From contig JAYVMW010000018.1 of the NCBI GenBank assembly GCA_043758755.1, forward strand, positions 31,511 through 95,510: a stretch of 64,000 nt of DNA. The letters are read 5' to 3'. A program made the position numbers and the translations under genes. Shown here piece after piece: positions 1 to 8,986 of this stretch; position 1 is the first letter of the stretch, and every line of letters begins with the position of its first letter. This stretch comes from Solimicrobium sp043758755. Its GTDB lineage: Bacteria > Pseudomonadota > Gammaproteobacteria > Burkholderiales > Burkholderiaceae_D. The notes under the pieces are model-generated. The model made no database searches. It was not told where the DNA came from and saw only the letters and a program-made list of their open reading frames with translations.

Positions 1-1
1 C

Positions 2-313
2 AACCCATACCTGTGCTTTGCTGCATTGCTGATGGCAGGTCTGGATGGTGTACAGAACAAGATTCATCCAGGTGAAGCTGCATCCAAAGATCTGTACCAT
101 CTGCCGCCAGAAGAAGACGCACTGATCCCGACAGTATGTGAATCGCTGGAGCAGGCTTTGGGTTATCTGGATAAAGATCGCGAATTCCTGACTCGCGGTG
201 GCGTATTCAGCGACACCATGATCGATGCCTACATTGAACTCAAGAAGAAGGAAGTGGAACGTCTGAACATGACTACCCATCCGGTTGAATTCGATATGTA
301 CTATTCGCTGTAA
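2..313 (+). CDS. glnA: Glutamine synthetase, C-terminal end (partial)
   Basis: Only the last 103 codons are present; the gene enters from the left edge in frame 2. The product condenses ammonium and glutamate into glutamine in the cytoplasm. The segments NPYLCFAALLMAGLDG and NKIHPGEA are the usual GS-I C-terminal core. DLYHLPPEE carries the tyrosine that GlnE adenylylates in type I enzymes, and the tail ends HPVEFDMYYSL as the family does. It is followed by a hairpin terminator and then the ntrBC genes, the usual nitrogen-control context. Its promoter lies outside the window. Confidence 0.97.
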   Translation, partial: NPYLCFAALLMAGLDGVQNKIHPGEAASKDLYHLPPEEDALIPTVCESLEQALGYLDKDREFLTRGGVFSDTMIDAYIELKKKEVERLNMTTHPVEFDMYYSL

Positions 314-342
314 TTGGTAATTTGATCATAAAGCGGTAAGTG

Positions 343-372
343 CAAAGCGGGGCTTGCCCCGCTTTGTTGTTT
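343..372 (+). terminator. Terminator after glnA
   Basis: A perfect 11-bp stem, 343-353 against 356-366 (CAAAGCGGGGC / GCCCCGCTTTG), is followed by a T-rich stretch. It lies 30 bases after the glnA stop and should separate most glnA transcription from the downstream genes. Confidence 0.75.
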
Positions 373-435
373 ACTGTTGGTAATGTTGCCGTTCTTGTTT
401 TAAACTGGCACTCCAATATGATACAAAGTATACCC

Positions 436-891
436 ATGAAACAAATTTTGTTTGCAGTGATTACTTTATTTGGCATCAATTTTGCGCGGGCCGATTCTGA
501 TATTTATGTTTGCACAGATGCCAGTGGCGTGAAATCGTATGGCAACATCGGAGAAGGTAAGGGTTGTAAAAAAGTGGACCTGCCCGGACTGACCATATTT
601 CCGGCTCCCAAAAAGTCCTCAAGAGCGCCGAGTGAGTTCCCCAAAGTGGATGAATCAACCCAGAAGCGACGCGATGCGGACCGCAGGCAGATTCTGGGTG
701 ACGAATTGAGAACAGAACAGCAGAAGCTGAGTGAATTGAATTCGCAATTCAACAATGGCGAACCGGACCGTAACGGCAATGAACGGAACTATTCGAAGTA
801 TCAGGAGCGGGTACAGTCAATGAAAGAGGAAATCAACAGAACGCAACAGAACGTTGATTCCCTGCAGCGTGAACTCAACGGACTTAACTGA
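436..891 (+). CDS. DUF4124-domain envelope protein
   Basis: A 151-residue protein with an N-terminal signal peptide (MKQILFAVITLFGINFARA), then a short DUF4124-type module with IYVCTDASG and a second cysteine in GKGCKK. The rest (about 75-151) is charged and predicted to be coiled coil, rich in Glu, Gln, Arg and Asn. I chose the ATG at 436 because it opens directly on the signal peptide; an upstream in-frame start at 340 would add residues running through the glnA terminator. Function is unknown. Its place between glnA and ntrB is, from memory, recurrent in betaproteobacteria. The export prediction is inference from the signal peptide. Confidence 0.8.
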   Translation: MKQILFAVITLFGINFARADSDIYVCTDASGVKSYGNIGEGKGCKKVDLPGLTIFPAPKKSSRAPSEFPKVDESTQKRRDADRRQILGDELRTEQQKLSELNSQFNNGEPDRNGNERNYSKYQERVQSMKEEINRTQQNVDSLQRELNGLN

Positions 892-989
892 CTTCTGTGT
901 CAACGGTTGGACTTGCCAATTTTTCGCAAATCCGACGCTTCACTGACCACCGGGCTGCTTTGGCGGCCTTTTTTTATGAGGAGCACATA

Positions 990-2051
990 TTGGAATCGTT
1001 AGCCGGCCTGGATTTGCTCGCTTCAAGTGTGATGGTGCTGGATGCCACCGGCAGTATCAAGTATGCCAACGCCGCAGCGCAGGATTTACTGCAGGCCTCG
1101 GTGAAAACCCTGTTAAATCAAAAACTGTCCGACCTGTTTGTCAATGGTCAGGAATTGCAGCGACTTTTTGAGCAGTCACTTGAATCACAATTTGCCGACA
1201 AGCGCCAGGATCTGATTCTGGAACGAGCCGGCTTTGAGCCGCTGCAGGTGGAAATTATTTTCAACGTGTTGGAAAATGCGGAAACCCCGGTGCTGATCGA
1301 ATTCCGGGAGAACGTTCAGCAGATCAAACAGGACCGCGAGGAGCGCATCCTCGACCACAGTCAGGCCAACAAGGAGCTGTTGCGCAATCTGGCCCATGAA
1401 ATCAAAAATCCGCTGGGCGGTATTCGCGGTGCGGCGCAGTTGCTGGAAATGGAGCTGCCAGAACGTGATGCCAGGGAATTGCGCGAATATACCCAGGTAA
1501 TCATCAAGGAAGCTGACCGGCTCCAGACGCTGGTTGACCGTCTGCTGGCTCCGCACCGCATCCCGCACATCGTCGGAGATGTGAATATTCATGAAGTATG
1601 CGAACGGGTACGCAGTCTGATCATGGCCGAATTTCCGCGCGGACTTAAGCTGTTGCGTGACTACGATTTATCCATTCCCGATTTTCGCGGCGATGTCGAA
1701 CAACTGATACAAAGCATATTGAATATAACGCTCAATGCGGCGCAGGCACTTTCAGAACGGATTGAAACCGGTGACGCCGAATTGACTTTTAAGACCCGCA
1801 TCGTGCGTCAGGTCACCATCGCCAAGGTCAGATACAAGCTGGCATTAGAATTGCATGTCATTGACAATGGTCCGGGGATTCCCCCCGAAATTGTGGATCG
1901 GATTTTTTTCCCTCTGGTGTCTGGCCGCGAAGGTGGCAGTGGATTGGGCCTGACTCTGGCACAAACCTTTGTCCAGCGGCATCATGGTGTGATCGAATGC
2001 GTAAGCCGGCCGGGGGTAACGGATTTTAAAATACTGATTCCGCTGCCATAA
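990..2051 (+). CDS. glnL: Nitrogen-regulation sensor kinase NtrB (GlnL)
   Basis: Cytoplasmic histidine kinase that phosphorylates or dephosphorylates NtrC under PII control. A PAS domain fills the N-terminus. The H-box NLAHEIKNPLGG has the phospho-accepting His at about residue 136, and the ATPase boxes NITLNAAQAL, DNGPGIP and GGSGLGLTLA follow. I place the start at TTG 990, preceded by GAGGAG (978-983) with 6-nt spacing. This gives 353 residues, close to the 349 of the E. coli protein. The longer frame from 897 has no comparable ribosome-binding site. It lies 22 bases upstream of ntrC and is presumably co-transcribed with it. Confidence 0.93.
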   Translation: MESLAGLDLLASSVMVLDATGSIKYANAAAQDLLQASVKTLLNQKLSDLFVNGQELQRLFEQSLESQFADKRQDLILERAGFEPLQVEIIFNVLENAETPVLIEFRENVQQIKQDREERILDHSQANKELLRNLAHEIKNPLGGIRGAAQLLEMELPERDARELREYTQVIIKEADRLQTLVDRLLAPHRIPHIVGDVNIHEVCERVRSLIMAEFPRGLKLLRDYDLSIPDFRGDVEQLIQSILNITLNAAQALSERIETGDAELTFKTRIVRQVTIAKVRYKLALELHVIDNGPGIPPEIVDRIFFPLVSGREGGSGLGLTLAQTFVQRHHGVIECVSRPGVTDFKILIPLP

Positions 2052-2073
2052 ATTGAATTAAGAGCGAGACAAT

Positions 2074-3522
2074 ATGAAACCGATTTGGTTGGTCGATGAC
2101 GATGAATCCATTCGCTGGGTTCTTGAAAAAGCACTGGCGCGTCAGAATCTGGAAACGCGCAGCTTCAGCAATGCCAAAGATGTGCTGACTGCACTGGAAC
2201 AGGGCACGCCTCAGGTGCTGGTTTCGGACATCCGTATGCATGGCATGTCTGGTCTGGAATTGCTGCAGAAAGTCAAGGAAATGCACCCCGGTCTGCCGGT
2301 GATTGTAATGACGGCATTTTCTGATCTCGACTCAGCGGTCGAAGCGTTTAAAGGGGGGGCATTTGACTATCTGGCCAAACCGTTTGATCTGGATAAAGCG
2401 GTTGAGCTGATCCGGTGCGCGCTTGAAGAAAGTCTGCGCGAAGTCAGCGTGGAACAGTTTTCTGCCGAGACACCGGAAATTCTCGGGCAGGCCGCAGCCA
2501 TGCAGGAAGTGTTTCGGGCTATCGGCCGATTGACGCAGTCCAATATGACCGTGCTCATTACCGGTGAATCCGGCACCGGCAAGGAACTGGTAGCCCGCGC
2601 GCTGCACAAGCACAGTCCGCGTTCAGCACAGCCGATGATTTCATTGAATACCGCGGCCATTCCCAAAGATCTGCTCGAATCGGAACTGTTCGGGCACGAA
2701 CGTGGTGCATTCACTGGTGCACAGGCCTCGCGACGGGGACGTTTTGAACAGGCTGAAGGTGGTACGCTGTTTCTCGATGAGATCGGTGACATGCCATTCG
2801 ATTTGCAGACCCGGCTGTTGCGGGTGCTGTCTGACGGACATTTTTACCGGGTCGGAGGACATCAGCCGATCAAATCGAATGTGCGCGTGATTGCAGCAAC
2901 CCACCAGAATCTGGAGCAACGCGTAGCGCAGGGATTGTTCCGGGAAGATCTGTATCACCGCCTCAACGTGATCCGACTGCGCATTCCGAGTCTGCGTGAA
3001 CGCGTTGAAGATATTCCGATATTGACCCGTCATTTTTTAAAACAGAGCTCACAGCAACTGGGCGTGGAAAGCAAGCGCATGAGCGAAGCCGCCATGCAGT
3101 TTCTAAGTCAGATGAATTTGCCCGGCAATGTGCGCCAGCTGGAAAATCTGTGCAACTGGATCGTGGTGATGGCGCCCGGGCAGACTGTCGAAATTAAAGA
3201 TCTGCCACCCGAGTTGCTGGAATCGGCCGCCCGGCAGAATCTGGCACTGACACCTGAAATTGATAAAACAGCTAACGGCGTTTATACGGAAGCCAGAATT
3301 TCAAAATGGCAGAATTTGCTGGAACTGGAAGCGGCCTCAATGCTGGAGACCAATCAGACGGACGTCATGGATAATCTGTCCAGGCAGTTCGAATCGATAC
3401 TGATCCGCTCGGCGCTGAAATTCACGAACGGCAAAAAGAATGAAGCTGCAATTCGGCTGGGCATAGGCCGAAACACCATCACGCGCAAATTGGCCGAATT
3501 GAATATCGAAACCAAAGATTAA
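2074..3522 (+). CDS. glnG: Nitrogen-regulation response regulator NtrC (GlnG)
   Basis: Sigma-54-dependent activator of nitrogen-assimilation genes, 482 residues. The receiver domain (1-120) has the acidic DDD cluster at 8-10 and the phospho-acceptor in VSDIRM at about D52. The AAA+ domain has Walker A GESGTGKE and the sigma-54 contact loop GAFTGA. The C-terminal Fis-type helix-turn-helix (AAIRLGIGRNTITRKLAEL) binds DNA. It forms a pair with the upstream kinase. Phosphorylated NtrC would be expected to act on glnA, whose promoter is outside the window. Confidence 0.97.
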   Translation: MKPIWLVDDDESIRWVLEKALARQNLETRSFSNAKDVLTALEQGTPQVLVSDIRMHGMSGLELLQKVKEMHPGLPVIVMTAFSDLDSAVEAFKGGAFDYLAKPFDLDKAVELIRCALEESLREVSVEQFSAETPEILGQAAAMQEVFRAIGRLTQSNMTVLITGESGTGKELVARALHKHSPRSAQPMISLNTAAIPKDLLESELFGHERGAFTGAQASRRGRFEQAEGGTLFLDEIGDMPFDLQTRLLRVLSDGHFYRVGGHQPIKSNVRVIAATHQNLEQRVAQGLFREDLYHRLNVIRLRIPSLRERVEDIPILTRHFLKQSSQQLGVESKRMSEAAMQFLSQMNLPGNVRQLENLCNWIVVMAPGQTVEIKDLPPELLESAARQNLALTPEIDKTANGVYTEARISKWQNLLELEAASMLETNQTDVMDNLSRQFESILIRSALKFTNGKKNEAAIRLGIGRNTITRKLAELNIETKD

Positions 3523-3715
3523 TTGCAGTAACCGTGCGTTAAGTGAAAAATAAAATTGCCTGATTGTTGCAATAGTAACGAATCTGTCCTAAAACTGTAA
3601 ATGGCAACTTAAACAGTTCTGGGGCAGAGAAAAACAAATCACTGAAATACCCCTTGGCTGTTTTAGTCTTACACAGGCATTGTGTGGATTTAACGACAAT
3701 AAAAAGGGGCAAGTG

Positions 3716-4543
3716 ATGAACTTTGACGCATTGTTTTTACAGCAGCATGCATTGCCGACTATTCCCAAAGTGGTTCAAGAAGTCATTGAGAGTTTCAATA
3801 ATGACCACATATCTGTTGAAGGAATTGCGCAAAAACTGGCTGCCGATCAGGTGCTCAGTGCCAAGATACTGAGGCTGGCCAACTCATCCTATTACCATGT
3901 TTCGCGCAGTATCGGCACCGTTGATGATGCGGTAATTATGCTCGGTTTCATGACGATTCGCACTCTGGTGGTGAGTACCGGATTGACCGGCGGGTTTAAA
4001 GCTGTCGCTGGCTTTGACCTGAAAAAATTCTGGCGCTACAGTCTGCATACCGCAGTCATTGCCAAGTGGCTGGCCAAGCAGGCCAAATTCAATTCGGATT
4101 TTGCCTTTACAGTTGGCATGATGCACGCCATAGGTCAGCTCGTGATGCATGCCGCCATGCCGGAAAAAATGCTGGAAGTCGACAAGATTGCCGGCGCACT
4201 GGATGCGCGACGCTTTGACGTTGAGTTCAATTCGTTTGGTTACAACTTTGCCGATGTCGGTGCCGAGCTGGCCGCCCGCTGGAAATTTCCGAATGAATTT
4301 GCCACTGCGATTCGTTCGTTTCCGCATCCGCTGGCGCAGGAAAAAATCGACCCGATGGCAGGCATCATTCATCTGGCCGCTTGGCGTGCGCGTGCCTTTG
4401 TGCACGAACTGGACGCGGAAGAACTGCAGGCTACTTTCCCGGCTGACGTTGCCGCCAAACTGAATCTGAGTGCCGAGCTGGTGTTGAATACCATGCCTGG
4501 TATTGATGAGCTTGGCGAGGGACTGGAGAGTTTGATCAGTTAG
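3716..4543 (+). CDS. HDOD-domain protein
   Basis: A 275-residue cytoplasmic protein made almost entirely of one HDOD domain (about 10-210). This is a catalytically dead relative of HD phosphohydrolases seen in signalling and motility regulators. The family opening is recognisable: LPTIPKVVQEV, then DQVLSAKILRLANSSYY and the TVDDAVIMLGFMTIRTLVV block. The start ATG 3716 follows AAAAGGGGC; a longer frame from 3680 has no clear ribosome-binding site. It stands alone between ntrC and the glycan cluster. Its partner or target cannot be read from the sequence. Confidence 0.85.
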   Translation: MNFDALFLQQHALPTIPKVVQEVIESFNNDHISVEGIAQKLAADQVLSAKILRLANSSYYHVSRSIGTVDDAVIMLGFMTIRTLVVSTGLTGGFKAVAGFDLKKFWRYSLHTAVIAKWLAKQAKFNSDFAFTVGMMHAIGQLVMHAAMPEKMLEVDKIAGALDARRFDVEFNSFGYNFADVGAELAARWKFPNEFATAIRSFPHPLAQEKIDPMAGIIHLAAWRARAFVHELDAEELQATFPADVAAKLNLSAELVLNTMPGIDELGEGLESLIS

Positions 4544-4922
4544 TACGAGCTCAAACGGGTGGTTGCTGTTACTCGATACCGATCGTTGCGTGGGCACTGG
4601 CTTAAATTTCAGGTCAGTTCAGGATTTGTTCAATTTAGTTCGCTGGTACCGTTTATTGCAAAATATGCAAACCGGACATCGTTTACAGTTCATTCGTCCT
4701 GCCCTTCAAATGTTTTTTCTGCAGTCTCCTTTCTTCAATCGTTGCGGCGTCGGCTGGCACGATTTTACTATCTAAAGTTCTGCCGCAAGCTCACATCGGT
4801 TGAGTGTGAGTGCCCGCTGAGAATTAGTTATCAGGCTATGCAATCTAATATAAAATGAGCCGTTCGATCTGCTGTGCCTAAAAGGACCACAGATTCCTCG
4901 GAACTCGTGTAAAAAACCTGAT
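4544..4922 (+). other. Gene-free interval before the glycan cluster
   Basis: 379 bases with no convincing gene. Short open frames in this stretch have no family motifs and no ribosome-binding site. The interval is AT-richer toward its end, with a TATAAA at 4849-4854 about 70 bases before wecD that could be a -10 element, but no matching -35 is visible. I see no terminator hairpin. Confidence 0.5.
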
Positions 4923-5651
4923 ATGAAAATTAAACTGTCCGATCAAGATGAAAATCGATTTGGTGTTGTTACTGCAAAGGCGGTTCTGGAAAATCATGAA
5001 AGTTCTGAAGCGATACTGGGCTGGTGCAGGGAACAAAAAGTGGAATTCTGCATAGTACGTATTCCGACCGCGCATATCCAGCTTGCTCAGAATTTGGAGT
5101 TGGCCGGTTTTTTTTTGACTGACAGTCTGGTCTACTATGCGAACTACGTTATCCGAACAGAGCCGCTGCAATTTCCATCTGGGTACAGGCACCGTGAAGC
5201 AACACCGCAAGATGTCGGCGCGCTGGCCGATCTGGCAGCAATCGTATTTCAAGGGTATGAAGGCCATTACCATGCCGACCCGCACCTGCATCGTGAAGAT
5301 TGTAATCAGGTGTATTCGTCCTGGGCTGCCAATTCGTGTAGCGACAAAAGGGTTGCTGACGTTGTTCATTTGGTGTTGTCAGGTTCGACCATAGTCGGAT
5401 TTCTAGCCATCAAACTTTCCGATAATGACAGTGCCGAGATCGTGTTAAATGGTGTTCACCCAAACCATCAAAAACTTGGCCTGTATTCCCAATTGATTAA
5501 ATTGGCGAAAGTTTGGTGTGTGGATCATCAGATTAAACGACTGCTTATTTCAACTCAATTAATGAATGTGTCAGTGCAAAAGGTGTGGTGCCGCCAAGGA
5601 TTTGAGCCTTCGAAAAGCTTTTATACATTTCACAAATGGTTCTCCAGATGA
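4923..5651 (+). CDS. wecD: WecD-like dTDP-fucosamine acetyltransferase (GNAT)
   Basis: A 242-residue GNAT acetyltransferase resembling WecD/RffC, which N-acetylates dTDP-4-amino-4,6-dideoxygalactose to dTDP-Fuc4NAc. The acetyl-CoA site is NGVHPNHQKLGLYSQLIK. The stretch LLISTQLMNVSVQKVWCRQGF matches the C-terminal WecD pattern. The assignment is strengthened by the next gene, a clear WecE, whose ATG overlaps this stop in an ATGA junction. The N-terminal 90 residues diverge more. Transfer of an acetyl group to a different amino sugar is the main alternative. Confidence 0.75.
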   Translation: MKIKLSDQDENRFGVVTAKAVLENHESSEAILGWCREQKVEFCIVRIPTAHIQLAQNLELAGFFLTDSLVYYANYVIRTEPLQFPSGYRHREATPQDVGALADLAAIVFQGYEGHYHADPHLHREDCNQVYSSWAANSCSDKRVADVVHLVLSGSTIVGFLAIKLSDNDSAEIVLNGVHPNHQKLGLYSQLIKLAKVWCVDHQIKRLLISTQLMNVSVQKVWCRQGFEPSKSFYTFHKWFSR

Positions 5652-6790
5652 TCCCATTCAATAGACCATATATCTGCGGTGCCGAGCAAAACTATATTGC
5701 CAAGGTACTGTCCAACAGAAAATTTTCCGGTGACGGTGAATTTACGCAAAAATGCCACGCCTGGTTTGAACAGCGCTATGGTTTTCAAAAAGCTCTTTTG
5801 ACTACTTCCTGCACGGCTGCGCTTGAAATGTGCGCCATTTTGCTTGATATTAAACTAGGCGATGAAGTCATATTGCCGTCCTACACCTTCGTCTCAACAG
5901 CAAACGCATTTGCGTTGCGTGGTGCCACGTTAAAATTTGCCGACAGTTTACCCAATCATCCAAATGTTGATCCGGACCAGATCGCGTTGCTGATTACTTC
6001 CAAAACCAAAGCGATCGTCGTAGTGCATTATGCGGGCATTGCGTGTGATATGGATCGAATTGTTGCTCTGGCCGAAAGACACAAAATCCCGATTGTGGAA
6101 GATGCCGCCCAGTCAATTGAATCGTCTTACCGGGATAGACCTTTAGGGTCGATAGGAGCCTTGGCCACTTTTTCATTTCATGAGACCAAAAATGTGGTTT
6201 GTGGCGAAGGCGGTTTATTGGCAATCAATGATAAATCATTGATAAAGCGCGCCGAGATAATTAGAGAAAAAGGAACCAATCGATCATCCTTTTTCCGAGG
6301 AGAGGTGGATAAGTACGGATGGGTAGACATTGGCTCGTCATTTCTCCCGTCAGAACTGTTGGCGGCCTTTTTACTGGCACAACTCGAACATGTTAGCAGT
6401 ATCCAGTCGATGCGTATGCGGGTCTGGCAACGCTATTGGAACAATTTTCAAAAATACGGACTTGCCGACCATGTGACTCAACCTGTATTGCCGGAATTCG
6501 CGACCAACAATGCACACATGTTTTACCTGATTTGCAGAAGTTTGGAGCAAAGGACTGCGTTGATTGCCGCTCTCAAAGAAAAGGGAATTATGGCAGTATT
6601 CCATTACCTGTCTTTGCATAGCAGCGAGTATTTCAATGCAAGGCACGACGGACGAGTACTGGAAAACTCGGATCGATACTCGGACTGCCTGGTGCGCCTT
6701 CCCCTGTTTCCGGAATTAACCGACAATCAGATTGATGAAATATCACGGGCGGTCACCGAGGCTTTTCATCGAACTGCGGATCTGCCTTGA
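5648..6790 (+). CDS. wecE: dTDP-4-amino-4,6-dideoxygalactose transaminase WecE (RffA)
   Basis: A PLP-dependent DegT/DnrJ/EryC1 sugar aminotransferase, 380 residues. WecE uses glutamate to aminate dTDP-4-keto-6-deoxyglucose. The PLP lysine is K181 in FSFHETKN. Other family signatures are GDEVILPSYTFVSTANAFALRG, IVEDAAQS, IIREKGTNRSSFFRG and MAVFHYLSLH, which follow E. coli RffA closely, including the K181 position. The start ATG 5648 overlaps the wecD stop. A TTGA overlap joins it to the flippase gene, so the three genes are translationally coupled. The substrate would come from RmlA/RmlB-type enzymes encoded elsewhere. Confidence 0.92.
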   Translation: MIPFNRPYICGAEQNYIAKVLSNRKFSGDGEFTQKCHAWFEQRYGFQKALLTTSCTAALEMCAILLDIKLGDEVILPSYTFVSTANAFALRGATLKFADSLPNHPNVDPDQIALLITSKTKAIVVVHYAGIACDMDRIVALAERHKIPIVEDAAQSIESSYRDRPLGSIGALATFSFHETKNVVCGEGGLLAINDKSLIKRAEIIREKGTNRSSFFRGEVDKYGWVDIGSSFLPSELLAAFLLAQLEHVSSIQSMRMRVWQRYWNNFQKYGLADHVTQPVLPEFATNNAHMFYLICRSLEQRTALIAALKEKGIMAVFHYLSLHSSEYFNARHDGRVLENSDRYSDCLVRLPLFPELTDNQIDEISRAVTEAFHRTADLP

Positions 6791-8055
6791 GCGCAATCAG
6801 AGCTTCTGCATTGACCGCGCTGGCACAGGCTGCCCGGATGCTGGTGGGATTGCTGGTGCTGAAGGCCATTGCCGTTACACAGGGCACTGAAGGATTTGGT
6901 CGTTTGGGCCATTTCATGAGCATGGTGTCAATATTGAGCGTTTTGGCTGGCGGTGGAATATTGAACAGTATCGTCAAATACACAGCCGAATATAAAAATT
7001 CACCACAGCGCCTGAATCTATTTCTCTCGACTGCGGCGCTGTATTCGTTTATTTTTTCATCCGTAATTGCACTGTTGCTGATCAGCTTTGCGGATCGGAT
7101 TTCAATTTTGCTGTATCAAAATATGGGCCAAAGAGATTTGATCTGTTTTCTGGCTTTAATTCAGTTTGCGTATGGATCAGTCAGTTTCTGCAATGGGATA
7201 GTTAATGGGCTTACAAAAACAGGTACATTTGCCAAAATTAGTATAGTTGGTTCTTTAATAGGTTTGCCCGTTTCCTATTTTTTGATTATGCGTTATGGAT
7301 TTGGCGGCGCGGTGGCTGGACTGGCTGCAATCAATGCATGCTTGTTACCACCTGCTCTGTATGAGATTCATAAAATCGGGATTCTGAGAAAAATAAAATT
7401 CCTGATAAGTAAAATCGAGTTGATTAAAATTTCTCAGTTTAGCTTTATGCAGGCGGTATCACTGACGACCTTGCCGATTGCTGAAATAGTAGTCAGAAAC
7501 AGTATTGCCGGCTCTTTTGGATGGGAAGCTGCCGGATTGTGGCAAAGTTTGATGCGATTGTCTGCTGTATATCTTGGATTTTTCACCATGTTTTTGGCGA
7601 GTTATTACATGCCAATTTTGTCGGCCATGGCGGATCCAAAAGAAAACATCAGGCATGTAAAGAACAATCTGTTCGCAGCAGGGGCCGTGTTTCTTGTCAT
7701 CGCGTTGATGGTTTATGTATTTCGTGATTTAGTATTTTTGATCGTATTTTCCAAAGATTTTAAAATTGCACCGGAATTTGTGGGGTTTCAGCTTATCGGT
7801 GATTTTTTCAAGATTCTGTCCTATGTTGTAGCTTTTTTGCTTGTTGCTAAGGCAAATATGAAACTATACGTTATGGGCGAACTGGTTCAATCCGGTCTTT
7901 ATTTGACCCTGTCGTTGTGGGCTCTGCAAACGTTGCGGATACAATTTTTGTTTGCAGCATACGCAATGTCAAACTTCCTTTATTTTTTGGTATGCCTGTT
8001 TGGACTGTTGAGTTACGAACACGCACTGGCCCGTCGTGAAGGACTATCCAATTAA
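6787..8055 (+). CDS. wzxE: Lipid-linked glycan flippase, WzxE type
   Basis: A 422-residue polytopic inner-membrane protein of the MATE/MOP (Wzx) superfamily with about 12 hydrophobic segments. The N-terminus (ALAQAARMLVGLLVLKAIAV, then VLAGGGILNSIVKYTAEY) follows the WzxE pattern, as do the C-terminal GFQLIGDFFKILSY and LLVAKANMKLYVMGELVQ blocks. WzxE moves undecaprenyl-PP-linked Fuc4NAc-containing repeat units to the periplasmic face. The start is TTG 6787, overlapping the wecE stop. The gene is noticeably AT-rich. Specificity for a Fuc4NAc-containing unit is inferred from the neighbours. Confidence 0.85.
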   Translation: MSAIRASALTALAQAARMLVGLLVLKAIAVTQGTEGFGRLGHFMSMVSILSVLAGGGILNSIVKYTAEYKNSPQRLNLFLSTAALYSFIFSSVIALLLISFADRISILLYQNMGQRDLICFLALIQFAYGSVSFCNGIVNGLTKTGTFAKISIVGSLIGLPVSYFLIMRYGFGGAVAGLAAINACLLPPALYEIHKIGILRKIKFLISKIELIKISQFSFMQAVSLTTLPIAEIVVRNSIAGSFGWEAAGLWQSLMRLSAVYLGFFTMFLASYYMPILSAMADPKENIRHVKNNLFAAGAVFLVIALMVYVFRDLVFLIVFSKDFKIAPEFVGFQLIGDFFKILSYVVAFLLVAKANMKLYVMGELVQSGLYLTLSLWALQTLRIQFLFAAYAMSNFLYFLVCLFGLLSYEHALARREGLSN

Positions 8056-8064
8056 GGAGAAATT

Positions 8065-8982
8065 GTGGCATCAGAATTGAAGCTAACAGTAGCAGTGTCT
8101 TGCTACAAACAGGAAGAATATATTGCAACATGCCTGCAAAGCATACTGGATCAGAAAGTGTGTTTCGATTTTGAAATTGTGGTTGGTGATGATCTTTCTC
8201 CAGATCGAACCAGGGCGGTCATTTTGCAATTTGTTGATCGATATCCAGGCAGGATAACAACTATATTCAATGAAAAGAATCTTGGTGCGGCAAGAAATTA
8301 TTTCTCGGTGCACAGCAAGGCACGGGGCAAGTACGTTGCTCATATCGACGGTGACGATGTGATGTTGCCAGGTAAATTGCAAGCACAGGTCGACGTTATG
8401 GAAGCAAACCCGGAATGTAATGTTGTGTTTCACCGATCCCACTACTTCAGTGATGACGGGAGTTACCAGTCGGATACCGGTCCGTTGTTTGAAAATAACA
8501 GGACAGTCTTCCTGACCGCCAGCCAATTGGCGAGGTGGGGTCCAATAGCCGCGCATGGCAGCTACATGTATCGGCGTTCCACCCGTCTGACTCTAGAGTA
8601 TGAATTTGATTTTATGGAGTGGTATCTGGCGTTTGAGGCTGTGGCGCAGAATGGATTCGCAGCATATATAAATGAAATTTTTCTTAATTATCGCTGCAAT
8701 CCTACCGGAAATGCCTATCTCGCAACTCAGGCAGGTCGTGAAAAATCCTACTCAATCCTGATTCAGAATGTCATTCATTGCTTTAGTCGATACCCCAGGT
8801 TCAGAACTGATTTGTATACTCAGCTGTTGATCAATGCAGCCATGTATTTCAAAAACAGTCATCGAATTCCGATGAATTGGTGCCGATTTATGCTACGACA
8901 TGCTGGTCTGTTTCGACCTGCAAGATTTATAGAATCCGTGCGGGTAAGAAAAATGGTTGCTCCGAACAAGAAAATCCGGTGA
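8065..8982 (+). CDS. Family 2 glycosyltransferase
   Basis: A 305-residue GT-A fold transferase. The nucleotide-binding start is LTVAVSCYKQEEYIATCLQS, then VVGDDLSPDRTR, and the metal-binding motif is DGDD at 95-98 (HIDGDDVMLPGKL). The start is GTG 8065 with AAGGAGA just upstream. No membrane segment is evident, so it probably works on the cytoplasmic face on a lipid-linked acceptor. It sits directly downstream of the flippase; the donor sugar cannot be read from the sequence, though dTDP-Fuc4NAc is a reasonable guess. Confidence 0.85.
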   Translation: MASELKLTVAVSCYKQEEYIATCLQSILDQKVCFDFEIVVGDDLSPDRTRAVILQFVDRYPGRITTIFNEKNLGAARNYFSVHSKARGKYVAHIDGDDVMLPGKLQAQVDVMEANPECNVVFHRSHYFSDDGSYQSDTGPLFENNRTVFLTASQLARWGPIAAHGSYMYRRSTRLTLEYEFDFMEWYLAFEAVAQNGFAAYINEIFLNYRCNPTGNAYLATQAGREKSYSILIQNVIHCFSRYPRFRTDLYTQLLINAAMYFKNSHRIPMNWCRFMLRHAGLFRPARFIESVRVRKMVAPNKKIR

Positions 8983-8986
8983 GTAA

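Noticed and set aside
4559..4858. Short frames in the gap before wecD
   Set aside because: No ribosome-binding site, no motif, and mutually overlapping frames; treated as non-coding.
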